From assembly GCA_037043235.1 (NCBI GenBank), contig JAWRVZ010000025.1:2755501-2819500 (forward strand): 64,000 nt of DNA, given 5' to 3'. The notes under the pieces were generated by a model, which saw only the letters and a program-made list of their open reading frames with translations, was not told the DNA's origin and ran no database searches. The translations under genes were made by a program, and so were the position numbers. This stretch comes from Rhodeus uyekii. Taxonomy: Eukaryota > Chordata > Actinopteri > Cypriniformes > Acheilognathidae. This document shows positions 23,627 to 36,695 of the stretch, one piece after another; positions within the stretch are counted from its first letter, which is position 1; each line of letters starts with the position of its first letter.

Positions 23627-23881
23627 ATGGTTGATCAGCTGCAACCAGAAGTTCAGCAGGGCATCAAAGATGTTCAACATGCATTCCAATCAAATCATCA
23701 TCACATAAATTCAAAACTCCAACAATGTGCTGCCCAAACAGTTAAATTTCTCACCAGTTTAAAGGAGTTGAAAAGTGAAGTGGAGAAAGGATTTCAAAGT
23801 ATCAAGAAGGAAAGGGAGGATCAACAAAAATTAAGTGTATTGCCATCTCTTCATCCATTCTATAAGAACCTACTGCAGTGA
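23627..23881 (+). CDS. Hypothetical small protein, coiled-coil-like
   Basis: I do not recognise it. ATG at 23627 opens 84 codons starting MVDQLQPEVQQGIKDVQHAF. The frame is open back to 23600, but only ATG 23627 is a conventional start. The middle (residues 20-65) is rich in Gln, Lys and Glu with hydrophobic residues at roughly heptad spacing (LKELKSEVEKGFQSIKKERE), suggesting one amphipathic helix or coiled coil. No membrane segment or signal peptide is seen. It may be a lone exon, a fragment of a decayed gene, or chance. No neighbours support a function. Confidence 0.25.
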   Translation: MVDQLQPEVQQGIKDVQHAFQSNHHHINSKLQQCAAQTVKFLTSLKELKSEVEKGFQSIKKEREDQQKLSVLPSLHPFYKNLLQ

Positions 23882-24974
23882 TTTCCTCCAAAATTTCAAC
23901 TCATTTTCCAATATATGTGGTTAAAAGTGATCACATAAAATTAACTTTTCCCAGATTTTGAAGGCCATTAGATGATGCACACACATTACTTAACGGTTTC
24001 AGGTCTTGTTTGTTGTTGTTTTTTTTTTTAGCCTTTTATCACTTCAACGTTCTGGCACCTCTTTACAAGATTAGTAAGAGAATTATGAGGACGAACAGGT
24101 TTGTATTAGAATTCATGGTGAGAATCTATTAGAGACTGCATTTTTATACAAAAAATCCTAGCTCAGTGTTAGATATGTAAGGGACAGCATCCATCAGGCA
24201 AGTGTCCACACTATGCTTTTCCAGTACCTCAACAACTAATTGTGCCCATCTGTATTAATTCCTGGTCAGCAACTCCTCAGCAACATCACCAAATCAACTC
24301 CAACATTAATTTTTACTTCCCATCAAAAGCTAAATGATCAAATTCCAAAGAATGTTTTTTTTTTTTGGCAGTGTCTTTTTATCTATATTGTTGTTAAATT
24401 AGCAATGTAGATGATGGAGGGGGAACATGAGTCAAAAAGACAAAATATTTCTTCTGCAGATTATTTTGAAGAATGTTCATGTCCATTGGAATTCAGTGTG
24501 TTCCAAACATTTCAAACTGCAAAAAGGAATTAAAGTCAAGTCAAACCTAATTGGATATTTTGTGTCATGTCAAAGCACCAGTGAGGTTTGATGTTACAGA
24601 TCCATCTTACAAAGCCATGCCTCCACTCCGTATTTCTCCTTTGATTATGAACAATTGCCCTTTAAAGCTAAATTTCTACTCGCTTCTACTTGCAGTAGAT
24701 GGATGTAAATCCTAAATGCACAATATTACCATGAGATATTCACTAATAATCTAGAGGCCAAACCTCAAGCATGCACAATATATGTGTTACACTTATCTAA
24801 TGCTGTGTGGACTTGTATTGTCTGTGTTGGTATTCATTTGTTTTTATAGTGTCTAATTTGTTTGATTGTGTTCATGTTTAGCTTCCTCATTCCCTGTGTG
24901 TATAGTCTGCCTGTTTTGTTCATTACTTTGTCGGTTTGTCCTTTATGTTATGCTTCGGGTGTGTGGTTGTGCGA
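23882..24974. other. No recognised gene
   Basis: AT-rich spacer up to the LTR at 24975. Confidence 0.5.
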
Positions 24975-25298
24975 TGCGGAGGAACGAGGAGGCAGCTCTG
25001 CAGAGAACTCTGACTTTAATCACAAAACAAAGAAACAAAAAGGTACTTTAAATATAACATAAAAGGCACGCAAGGGTGCAAAACTCGGGAAACATGGAGA
25101 GACCATCTACAAACAAACAACTACCCGTAAACACTGACGATTACCGACAAAGACAAGGGGTAACATGAGGGTTTAAATACCTGAGGAGATTACAGACAGC
25201 TGGCAAACTAAACAGGTAATCACAAACTAGACAGGCGTGGAAAGGAATGGGGAGACACAGGGAAACCCGGAAGTGACAGACTTGACGCGACTGTGACA
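24975..25298 (-). repeat. gypsy-type LTR (solo or terminal)
   Basis: On the minus strand it starts TGTCACAGTCGCG and ends CCTCCGCA, a TG...CA LTR of 324 bp. It resembles the LTR at 62649-62966 in its 3' part (GCGGA-ACGAGGAGG, then a T-rich polyadenylation region on the minus strand). I found no matching target duplication in the flanks. It belongs to a family related to the gypsy element at 58.4-63 kb. Confidence 0.6.
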
Positions 25299-28200
25299 GT
25301 TTACTTTGGTCTCTCGTCTACGTCTGTCTCCTTCCGAGTTCCCGTGACAACATGTCATACTTGAAGAGCAGCTACGAATATATGGTAAAACCAATGACTG
25401 GACACAACTATAGCTTTTGAATACATTCCACAGCATTTGAAATTAGTATAATAATTATTATTATTATTAAAGTATTAAATATAAAAGCTTCAAAATCAGT
25501 CTGTTCATTACAAAAAGCTGTCATATGGCTTCTTTTTTTCATATAATATCCATGGTCATTATGAATGAAAGTTGAATGGAAAATAACTCATGATTATCTT
25601 TGTGTTCCATGGGAGGGGTATACAGGGATGTAGAAGTAATATTCAGATTCAGAATGACAAAATCCATGGCATGGGGTTTCATTCATGGCATTTCTCTTTT
25701 GTTGCTTGTGTTTCTGACTTCTGACCAACCAGAAGGTGAGAGAACGTAATGTCTGACAGCTTCAAGTCATGATAGGGTTGGTGTGGCAGAATCCTTTCTA
25801 GCTACAGAGATGCTTGACATAGTACTCATAAAAGCATATTTCACATGGCACAGAATGGTAAGACACATATTTTGTCATGAAAGAAAATACATGAGACTTT
25901 AGAATAAGACTAAAATAGTCTAAGAATAGAAGAATAACTTATAGCCAGGAAGATCAAGAACTGATTAGAATGTCAATATGTGCCTTGAATGTGCTTTTCA
26001 TAAAAATGACTGCTAAATGCACAAGAGTAAATTTTAAGTGTCCACCAACAGAACCTTGATGGACTTTTTTAAATCTCATTTTAATTTGAATCCTCTTTTT
26101 TTTTTTTTTTTACCAAAATATAATGCCTTTTACATGTTGCTTTACATTGTCATTCTTCACCTGTATTGCAGATCATGTGGTTTTTCACTGACTGCTCACA
26201 TTGCTGCATTGCCAGGAGGCACATTTGCAGGTAATGAAACAATAACGAAAAATAATTAAATAATCTCTCCCCTTTGATAGCTTGAGCCCTTAGGTAAAAC
26301 AGAACTCATTCAGCTGTGTCTTTGTGCACTTCTGTTTAGCTGAGTAAGGTCCCTTAAAAGTTAAAAGTTTTTTTTAACCTGTATATCTATGTTTGCAATG
26401 TTCCCAAAACTTAAAATAAAATGATAGACTGATATTTTTAGGACATTAGACTATTTAGTAATTGTTAGTTTTGCACAATGTTTACCATTATCTTAAAAAT
26501 TGCATTTGGTGATGTGATCAAACAACGCAGCCATTTGAGAACACTATCAGCAGGCACAATTGATTAATTCATAGTGAATTCCTACACAAAAATGTTTAAT
26601 AATATATTAGTATATAAAGTAGAAAGGAGTACCAACATTTGAGATTTATTCACATTCATTTTTGATAACAGCAAGATCTTCTCTGGAAGTATCACATCCA
26701 TTCTTCTTCAGGACCAAATAAATAGTATTGGCATTCACCATTCGACAACAAAGCAGTAGGTTGGTGAATCAACAAAGGGATATTACTATATTGATCTACT
26801 GTTATGAACTGGGGCCCTGTGCTATTGTGTGGTCAGACTTCCGTACTGGAACATTATTAACAAATGCAATTTCTCACTTACAAGTATATTAGGTAAGTGT
26901 TTGTTTGTAAATTGATTGTCTCTTTTGAGGTTTACCTCAAGACTTAGATACAAAGGGGTCAAACAGTGACAACAGATAACATTTTTGTTTCATTTCAACA
27001 TGGAAGTAAATAGATTTTCATGATTACATGTACTACTTTAAACACTGTGGTTTTTGTAGTTATGTTGTACTTACTCAAATAAGGACTGAGTAATATTAAT
27101 TAACTATGTAGAGTTAGGGTTTGGTTTAGTTACTTCTAATTATGCATAATATACTGTTATTAATACAGTAGATGTAGCAACGTATTGCTATGTCACCTTA
27201 AAATAAATCGTTGTTGTTCCTGTTGTTTGCTAAAAACTGCTATACGTTGCATAAGACTAGTATATCTACGTACATCTACGTACAACTTCACTTCAACATC
27301 ACAACTTCACATAAGTTTAATGAACGACAAAGACAAGGGAATACGAGAGGGAATTTATACATGAGGAAATGAGAAGCAGCTGACGAGACAAACAGGGTAA
27401 TTGATTAACAAGAAAGGTGTGGGAAAGGCATCGGAGATACACAGAAGGGACCCGGATGTGAAAGACATGACGAGACTGTGACAACTGGGGTTTAGTAAAT
27501 TATGAAAGTACTACCTTTGAAGATTAATATTAAACATTAATAAAAATGTATGAATTAAACTGAATAAGTGTAGGAAAGATGGTAAAAAGTAAAAAGTGTG
27601 ATAACTAGCTCCAGTCTCTATATACAGTAGTTGAGTTGGACATGCCTGTCTTGTTCTCCACTAAGCTCATTAATATACTGCTGGCACCATCAGGTTGAGG
27701 TGAGCAGAATTTATTTCAGTGTAGCAGACATAAATGTCTGAGCACAGACAGAAGAGTCTCTGTCTCTGAGGGGTCTTCAGCAGACTTTAGACAAGCCCTG
27801 TGTCAAAGAAGTACATGGTGTAGGCAAGTAAATCCCAGACTTAAGGTCAGTCTGGAACAGAACATGTAAGTGGGGTAGAACAAGAGCAACCTCCCTCTCT
27901 AGGTTTTCATTTTTTTTCTCCATTCTGATAATTTCCTGTTTGTTTGTTTTAATCTGCCTGTTGGTTGCACTACATTATTTTGCTGGTGACGCCACATGTC
28001 TTTGATTTGGTGGACAAAGATGTTTCTTCAAACATCAGAACAGCTGTGCCAACCTGACAAATGTAGTGTTTACAGTAGCATACCATTCCAAAGTTTGGTT
28101 GGAACATATCTTAATGCTTTTTAAACAAATCAAATTTGTTTTACATTTATTTAATTTAAAATACAGTAAGGAAACAGTAATATTTTGAATGCAAAAACCT

Positions 28201-30109
28201 TTCTTATTATAAACGTTGATAAAAAATGGTCCTGCATCCTGTAATATTTTTGTGCAAACCATGACTTTACTTTGATTAATATTTAAATAGCCTGGTTCAG
28301 TGTGCTCTGTAGTCTAGTCCTACAGCTTGCTACCAGATTTCCTGAGAGAATCCAGCTCCACCTGCTTAGATCTACTATGGGATTTAATGATGTCTATTTA
28401 TGCAGCAGCAGCATGTCTAACATGATTAGAGCAAAGTTTCTTTGAATATACTGGCAGTAGCTAGTTCACCAAAACAATGGGGCAAAAAGGTCAAGAGGCA
28501 AAGTTGATTGAATTGGGGAAACATAAAGGTGCTAGTCTCCATGTGAAGGCATCATAATTGATATGTTGAGATGTAGGTGATGTATATTTTTCAGGCATTT
28601 CAGTTTTAGCATGTAATAATGGTCGTGGGGACCCCTCACTTTGCACATTTAGCATATCTCCTTGTTTTTAACCACACAGTTGTTTTGATGTAGCTCTCTC
28701 CTGATAAGCTGATGTTCTGGTGTGCAAAATAAGAGAGACATGCAAAATGTGCCGATCAGAACTAACATCATCATATCCATTACATGCTAAAACTATTCCA
28801 AGAGTTGTCATGCATATCATTGACCCATGCAAGCCTCTGCTGTCTTTTTCCTCTCACAAGAAGGCTGACATATTTAAGCTTCTTCAATGCACTGACAGAC
28901 ATAATCAACACATCACTCATCACTATGCTTTTCCTCCCTATATTCAAGCAGGTTGAAAAACCTACACTTAATCCACACAACTGAAAAATTACAGGCTGGT
29001 TTCTTTCCTCCCATTCCGTCAACTTGAAGTGACACCATGAACTTGATGACACTGCATTGTCTTGTAGCTTAGGACAGATTCAAATATTTGTTTTCTTGGT
29101 AAAACTAATATATATTGAACCAAAAAGAATAAAAGTAAATCAAAGTTTGCATAGCAAATGCAATTATCTCTCATGTTGTTATCAAGAAACAGTCAGGTGC
29201 CTCGTGCTCTTGATTACAAAATACAAGCATTCGGATTTCCTCCAAGCATTATTTATATAAAAATAATAATGAAAAGCGGAACCTCACCCCTCCAGATATT
29301 AAACATAAAAAGACAAAAAACGTTTTTGTTCCATGTCATTCATGTCGTTTTGCTATTAAATCATTGTGACTGCAATGATCATGTAGAGTACATTGTCTTT
29401 AATTGAATTATGTTGTCTGAAGTTTTCACACAGCCTTATTTATTTATGAAAGCCATCTGATAATTTGTCAATTTGTTGCCAACTAGCAGTAGGAAAGTTG
29501 TCCCTTCAGAGCTGCATAGGACAAATAAACAGCCTGACTGTTTTTGACTGACCCTAGTGGTTCAGCAAATCGGAATCACACCCAAAATACAAAAGGTGCC
29601 AATTTGATCTCCTACCTTACAAAACAGCTCAGAACTGAGAGCAATAACAACCAGCAAAGGCTGCTCACAGCTGGTTGGCTTGAAAGAGGAAGTTTTTTTT
29701 TAAATCCTTCTCTCAGTCATGTGTGGTTGTCCTCCTTGGAATCTACAGGAAATGAGCTGAGCATGAATAAGGCCCCTATTTTATTCTGTGTGTGCTTCAG
29801 ATGGCACATCTCACCATAATTCTTTTACCAGACCATAATTTATTTGAAACCTGACAGGGTCACTCAGACTCGCCGACCACATAATAAAGCCTTTCTGTGT
29901 AATAATCAGTTTTAAAAGTAACTGAGAAACTCAGAATCAGAATGAACTATGCTCATCGTAATACATTAAACTCACAAAAGATTTAAATTAATGAGCACAG
30001 CAGTTGTATTCTGTATACACTTTTTTTGCACTTTTCATACGCAAATTCTGCATAGTCTGCATATCTGGTGTCTTTGCCTTTTGTACTTAGATACAAATTT
30101 TAAGATATA
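25299..30109. other. Mostly AT-rich spacer; one LTR fragment, one mini-exon-like segment
   Basis: Apart from the LTR piece at 27300-27483 and the AG...GT segment at 26172-26230 (see findings), I recognise nothing. The ORFs near 28.7-29.8 kb lack motifs. An (ATT)n run is at about 25450-25470. Confidence 0.5.
27300..27483 (-). repeat. Truncated gypsy-type LTR
   Basis: Matches the right half of 24975-25298: CGACAAAGACAAGGG, GAGAC-AACAGG, GATACACAGAAGGGACCCGG and a final GAGACTGTGACA at 27483 (TG start on the minus strand). The other half is missing. Confidence 0.6.
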
Positions 30110-30767
30110 CAGTAATACCTCGGTATACGAGCAAATCATGTACGAGCATTGAAAGTCAAATCGGTGTACGAGTATTGTAACGGTGTGCGAGAAAAATATT
30201 CCCTCGCCAACGCGCATTTTTGTGTGGAAAAGATCTAACTCTCAGCATCATCACATGCATTTTTACTGGAAATATCCTAATGACAGCCTCTCATATACTT
30301 GAATCATTCACCACAATGCAATATTTCATAAGTTGTTGTTAATTCCGTTAATAATCACAACGACTGTTACTTGTGAATATTATGAAACTTTATTAAGGGA
30401 GCATGTGTTACCAACACGACACATTGCACACTAACGAGGCTCATGTGTGTTCTCACTTTAAGAGTCATGCGGTTCCAACCCCTTTATCAGCCCTTAACTC
30501 ATTCATTCTCTCAGCGTTGCTTGGTTTGGCTGCATCATTCACCACAGTGATACTTTTATAAATGATTTACAGCGGTTTTACCTCCTGTTGTTAACATTAA
30601 TAAATTGTGATCGCTATTGTTCACGTAGTGAACTATATATATGTAAAGTACCTCTAAGCAGTAACTGTCACTGTTCATGAATTCATTGTCTCCTACTTCT
30701 GCCTGTGTGTGTGTGTGTGTGTGTGCGTGTGTGCGTGTGTGCGTGTGTGCGTGTGTGCGTGTGTGCG

Positions 30768-30821
<54 letters not shown>

Positions 30822-31198
30822 CACTGACACACCTGATTCTCATATCATATGCCTATTTAGTTCACTTCCCTCCACTCCCCCCTCCTCCCTCCCCCCTCCT
30901 CTCCCCTCCTCCACTGCTGAAAGCTCAAGTGCATTACAGTAAATTGTCAAGTATATTTATAGTTTATTTGTCAATTATTAATTAGTATTTATATGAAATC
31001 CTAATGGTTATAATTTTAACTGTAGTCAATAGGGTAAAACCAAAAAAAAAAAAAATTTAAAATGGGCATTTATGGTCGTGTGGAACGAATTAATTGATTT
31101 TTAGTGCATTCATAAGGGGAAAATTGTTTTGGTGTACGAACATTTTGGTTTACGAGCTTGCTCTTGGAACAAAATAAACTCGTAAACAGGTATTACTG
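30110..31198. mobile_element. pogo/mariner-like MITE with microsatellite inside
   Basis: TA at 30108-30109 and 31199-31200. Both ends read CAGTAATACCT inward (CGGTATACGAGCAAA on the left, GTTTACGAGTTTA on the right strand). Subterminal TACGAGC repeats occur near both ends. These are the hallmarks of fish pogo/Tigger-type nonautonomous elements. At 1089 bp it has no transposase. Its centre holds a GT tract and a CT-rich block (30870-30910). Confidence 0.85.
30703..30812. repeat. (GT)n with interspersed GC variants
   Basis: (GT)n with a regular GTGTGTGC octamer-like pattern between 30724 and 30776, flanked by pure GT. It lies inside the MITE. Confidence 0.95.
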
Positions 31199-32499
31199 TA
31201 TTTGAAAATGTCAACACTGGGTCATAATTTAGCTTATCATAACTAAACTTCTTGGAATGTTGACTAAAAAAGTGAAATAATTAACTGAGAGATTCTATTT
31301 ATGTTGATAAACATGAATGATTATGTTCTTTTCGATTCATTTTGTAAGTCTGGTTAAATTATGAGCAAAAGAGTTCACTTTCGAGGGAAAAGGTGTTGAG
31401 TCCAGTCTGATGCTTTGGAGAAAGCTTTCAGTGTGACATGTTCCTACGGAAGCTACAAAGGGAAGATATCAACACGACAGTATTCATTTTCTCTCTTTTG
31501 TCTTTCTTTTATTTAAGAACACTTTTTTTTTCTTGACAGGACTCATATTCAGTCATTTACACAATCAAGTCAAGCAATATACAACGGACCTTAAAGCACA
31601 TCGGTGTCAAAGACATTTGACTTTATTTTCCTTTAAACCTCTAGATGGCAAAAAAATTCAGTCAGCACTATATAAACAGCAGGTGGAAAATAAGATTCAT
31701 GATCGCAATGCAAAGTTGATTTTGCACGAATTTGATAAAGCTATGAAGGGATGCTAATTAACTGGCTAACCATTAACCGACAGTAAGAATTTGAACCGAC
31801 TTTTGGACTACTTTCATTTGCTGGATACTTTCAAAAACTTTTTGATTCGTTTTTTAAGAGAGAAAAACAGCTGTCACATAATTCACATTTTATTAAAATC
31901 AGAAATAGTACCGGTAAATAAAGTAAAATGTTATGATGTACTTCAAACAATAAATACTGTACACTTACCAATGGGCTATTTTAGTTCCCTTCACTTCACA
32001 AGAAAATACTTTCAATTTAACTGTATTCACAACAGAACAACAAAGAAAAAACAGGATATACAAGCCAAAAAATTAATTTAGAGTGAAACTGAAAGTACCA
32101 GCTTACGTAGCCTAACTCTCTCATCCGGCACAAATCCAGATGTTTCCATATTTGTAATGTATTTGGAAGCTGAAACTATTAGTTATTGTGTAAGCTGGGC
32201 TTTGTTCTTCAATTTTACAGTATCAATGGAAAAAAGTATCCTTTTGATTTTACAGATTGTACTACTGACTATTTAAACAGCAGTGTAACAATTTATTTTG
32301 ATAGGTGTTGATAGATGTCAAGTTTACAATATTTTTTGTGCATGTGGGGCGCCAGTGCAATTGAACAGAGGAAACAAAGATAATAAAATGTAGTACATAA
32401 TTCAAAACTACTAAATATTTACTTTAATTTATGTACACGTACAACAAGACAGAACATTGTGTTTTTGAAAAATAAATAAAACAAAAAGGATGCGCTTTC
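31199..32499. other. AT-rich spacer, no recognised gene
   Basis: The ORFs at 31533 and 31791 show no recognisable motif. Confidence 0.5.
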
Positions 32500-33640
32500 T
32501 TTCGTCTCATGTTCCTTTCTGTGAAAAAGTTAATTTATTTCACTCATTTCATTCAAAAAGTGAAACTTGTATATTATATTCATTTATTATACACAGACTG
32601 ATATATTTTAATTGATGATTATAACTGTTAACTAAGGAAAATTGGAATATTGTGAAAAAGTTCTATATTGAAGACAACTGGGGGCACTCTAATCAGCTAA
32701 TTAACTCAAAACACCTGCAAAGGCCTTTAAATGGTCTCTCAGTCTAGTTCTGTAGGCTACACAATCATGGGGAAGACTGCTGACTTGACAGTTGTCCAAA
32801 AGATAACCATTGACACCTTGCACAAAGCGGCCAAGACACAAAGGGTCATTGCAAAAGAGGCTGGGTGTTCACAGAGCTCTGTGTCCAAGCACAGAGACGG
32901 GAAGGAAAAGATGTGGTAGAAAAAAAAAGTGTACAAGCAATAGGGATAACCGCACCCTGGAGAGGATTGTGAAACAAAACCCATTAAAAATGTGGGGGTA
33001 TTCACAAAGAGTGGACTGCAGATGGAGTCAGTGCTTCAAGAACCACTACACACAGACATATGCAAGACATGGGTTTCAGCTGTTGCATTCCTTGTGTCAA
33101 GCAACTCTTGAACAACAGACAGTGTCAGAAGTGTCTCGCCTGGGCTAAAGACAAAAAGGACTGGACTGCTGCTGAATGGTCCAAAGTTATGTTCTCTGAT
33201 GAAAGTAAATTTTGCATTTCCTTTGGAAATCAGGGACTGGAAGAAGAGAGAAGCACACAATCCATGTTGCTTGAAGTCCAGTGTAAAGTTTGTACAGTCA
33301 GTGATGGTTTGGGGTGCCATGTCATCTGCTGGTGTTGGTCCACTGTATTTTCTAAGGTCCAAGATAAACACAGCCGTATAACTTGATGTTTTAGAGTACT
33401 TCATGCTTCCTGCTGCTGACCAAATTTATGGACATGCAGATTTCATTTTCCAACAGGACTTGGCACCTGCACACAGTGAAAAAGCAACCAGTACCTGGTT
33501 TAAGGACCATGGTATCCCTATTCTTAACTGGTCACAGACTGATCGACTCCATGTCACACCACATTTCTGCAGTAATTCAGGCAGAAGGAGCCCCAACTAG
33601 GTATAGAGTGCTGTACATGCTCATACTTTTCAGTTGGCTA
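32500..33640 (+). mobile_element. Decayed Tc1 transposon
   Basis: The 5' noncoding part (TTCAAAAAGTGAAACTTGTA, then ATACACAGACTGATATATTT and TTGGAATATTGTGAAAAAG) is the recognisable leader of a common fish Tc1 family and precedes the transposase remnant. Termini are not resolved, so the limits are approximate. Confidence 0.75.
32767..33632 (+). pseudogene. Tc1 transposase, multiply frameshifted
   Basis: Starts MGKTADLTVVQKITIDTLHK, then KEAGCSQSSVSKH (helix-turn-helix), NRDNRTLERIVKQN, AWAKDKKDWTAAEWSKVMF and SDESKFCISFGNQG with the first catalytic Asp. MVWGAMSSAGVGP and IFQQDLAPAHSEKATS follow, with the second Asp. The piece carrying SPDLNPIENLW and the catalytic Glu is deleted; text resumes at VIQAEGAPTRY, the C-terminus. 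At least four frame changes are needed. It is inactive and older than the other two Tc1s by the amount of decay. Confidence 0.85.
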
Positions 33641-36600
33641 AGATTTCTAAAAAGATTTCCTCCAGGCTTGAAAGTTTTGCCTCTTGGTCTGAAGAGATTC
33701 ATTTCTTAGAATTGCAGGTCTTTTTCCACTGAGGATTTAGAGACAATTCTCAATTCTAGAGCTACCTCCACAAAGGTATTTTAAAGTGGATAGCATTCCC
33801 TTTATGGATTTCCCTTTAACTACCTTGTGGATTCAGTGCTGGATTTACTGCAATACTGCTTTTCTCACTGTCTTTATACTGTATATTTACACTGTTTACA
33901 TGAATTTATATTTAAAGGAATAGATGACATTATCCACAAGCTTCAGAGGATGAAAGAGAGTTACAAGCCATTCAGATGAACTTGGTCATCAGCCGACAGT
34001 AACACCTTAGAGGGCTAAGAGTGCTGATGAATTCTACCAACACCCAAGGCAGCCATCTACACACAAATACAGCCCTACTTTAAGGCGACAAAGATCATTC
34101 GTGCCTTATCACTCCTTATCATCACCCATTCAAGAGATCACTTAACATGGTCCAACCTCTATCTTTCATAACTTCTCTAAAGAGGATCTACTTCAGTTGA
34201 CAATCTCTTGCCCATCAATGCTACAGGGTGCGTTAATATATTAAAGTTGATGGACCACTTACTCTTGCACTGACTTGTCACTTCCACTCTTGCAATAACA
34301 GCAGGTACCCTTACAGTCAAATGTATGCATGTAGGTTCTAACATAACTCTATGGGCTACCCCATCAACTCTCCCTTCAATGCATAGCTGTCCTGATGGAT
34401 GGACCCAGCATAAGAAATGGTGGTACCAGAGAATTCAATATTTTCGCACTGAAGGTACCAGCCCTGGAAGTCCAGGACAAACAGAACAAAGTTGTGGGTC
34501 TCATGACTACCAGCTAAATTTTCTCATTACCCAGTACCCAGTTCAGTATTGACGTTAGAGACTGTTAGAGAGATAGAGCTCCTGCAAAGACCAGAAATCT
34601 TCCTTGAAAGTTATTAAAGGCCAGTTTCCAAGGCTAAATGGGTTTGCTAAAATGCAGCTCCTGAGGTGAGATCATCACTAGAGAAACAAAGGAAATACTA
34701 CCCCTTTTGTAATACAACTCATCACTCTCAATCAGTGTTCAAACCTCAAGCTGCTAACCAAAGAAAAGATTGAGACCTGTATGAGATCCAATCAGAGAGG
34801 CTGGAAATGTGGGTGTGATCACCAAGCAGGGCAGTGTACTCTTAACGCAAAGTGTCTCTCTCAAGTGTCAAAAGAGACATCTACAAATTAGCATGAGGCC
34901 AATAACAAAAGGAATGCTAAATATACTAAAGAAACAGGAGAGATCACACAGTCTACCAGCACAACAATAGAAACTCTGTACATCAGTCGGCCAACCGGTA
35001 TCAGTTAGAACTAAAATTGTGCAGAGCCATCATACGCAAATTTTCACTGATTGCATATGCACTTCTAATATGGTTCAGAGCTCAGTACACTTCTCCATTA
35101 CAGCTCAGCAACTCACCCTCCATGGTTAGTCCAAAGACAACTGGGCCAAGACATCCACATCATCCACTGTCACGGCTGGCACATGTAAGAAATTCAAGCT
35201 CAGAGTCAGCCAACAAATGGATTAAATTGATTTGCTCTGATCAGGATACAAATTTCTAATCTGGAGATTTGGAGTTTAAGGAAGCCTTCAACGTTATTTG
35301 CTCTTAATTGCAAATAGAACTTGCAATTAACAGATCAATCAACAGATCAATGCTTAAGTACAATCCAACTAAATCCCCACATTTCTGAGGATCCTGGGAA
35401 AGAGAAATCAGATCTGTTGAAACTATTATGCATCACAATTGGTTCTTAACTTGTCGCAGAGGAACTGCTCAGGACTGTCCTTATTAAAATTGATAGGATT
35501 TTAAACTCAAAAACAATGGGATATGCATTATTGGATGTAGCTGATCTGGACCCAATAACCCCTATTTCACTATTAATATACCAGCTAGATATTGCCTTAC
35601 CCTGCATCAGAACTGCTCAGACACAGCAAGATACTGGCAAACCAGTTTTGGAGCTGTTATCCACACAAATACCTGCCAGGACTCCAGCCTTGACAGAAGT
35701 GGCAAGAAGAGAAAGGCAACCTGACAGTAGGGACAGTGGGTATGATTGCTGATGTACAATTCCCCAACGCACTTTGGTCCATTTGAACGATGAAAACTGT
35801 AAAGTCCAGAGCTGATAATAAATTAAGACCTGAAGAAATCCAGGTCAAAAACAAAACCTACATAAGACCCATCAGACTGATTAAGCTCCATACACTCCCT
35901 GAATGATTGTGAGTATTGGCCCAAGATCCAAATCTGCAAAAATATTTGCCGGGGTACTGAGGGCCAATTCTTTGTATGTGCGTAGTAGTTAATTTGCTAT
36001 TTTTATTTAGTCAGGCATTCAGTCACTCACCTATTGTTAGGACCCAGACAATGCTAAGTACCAGGATGCTGTTTAGTTTAAGGTATAAGCACTGTTGTTT
36101 GTGCAAAATGGACTTAACGGTGACAATGGTGCCAGTTCATCCATGATGGTTCAATATTGAGTAATCACATATTGTATATGTGTTTGCATGCAGGAGTAAG
36201 TTGATCCATTTTAATATACAGTGTATTTACACTTTATGCATGAATTTGTTTTGTGCTTATCACTTGCTTATGCATAAAGATGTGCTTGTAGCACACACTG
36301 TAGAAAACATGGCTGTGAGCTAACCGTTAGATAATCATATCATACAGTTCTTGTAGACATATTTCTAATGTTAATGTCATACGAAATGTGGATTGTATTA
36401 ATTTGCATTTAGATGCTTTATCAGTGTGAATATTTATACTTCATAATTGTTGTTTTGTCACTCAGGGGTCCCAAGTGAGATGATTCGCACCTGGACTGGC
36501 ATGTCAGCATGGCGAAGTTGGTATTTTGTTCAGTTTCGTGCAGTTACACTGAAGGTGTTCCCCAAAGCATTAGCTGACACATAGCGTCATGTTCCCCTCT

Positions 36601-36687
36601 CAGAGAAGGAACCTGAAACATTTTTATGGTCTCAAAATATTACAGTAGATTTTTTTAATTCAAGAGACATGAATTACATAAATGAGC
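33641..36687. other. Spacer with no confidently recognised element
   Basis: 33.9-35.9 kb is less AT-rich and reads like a degraded retroelement interior, but I can identify no RT, integrase or Gag motif. The segment 36545-36605 (GTTCCCCAAAGCATTAGCTGA, GTTCCCCTCTCAGAG-AAGGAAC) resembles subterminal strings of fish DIRS-type repeats. Confidence 0.4.
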
Positions 36688-36695
36688 CTATAATT

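Noticed and set aside
29544..29819. 91-codon ORF
   Set aside because: Non-ATG start, no recognisable motif and no neighbouring support.
30556..30942. ORFs with HTHTHT and CVCVCV stretches
   Set aside because: Translations of the GT microsatellite on both strands.
33900..35900. Possible retroviral or gypsy interior
   Set aside because: The base composition suggests it, but I could not read any RT, protease, integrase or Gag motif in any frame.
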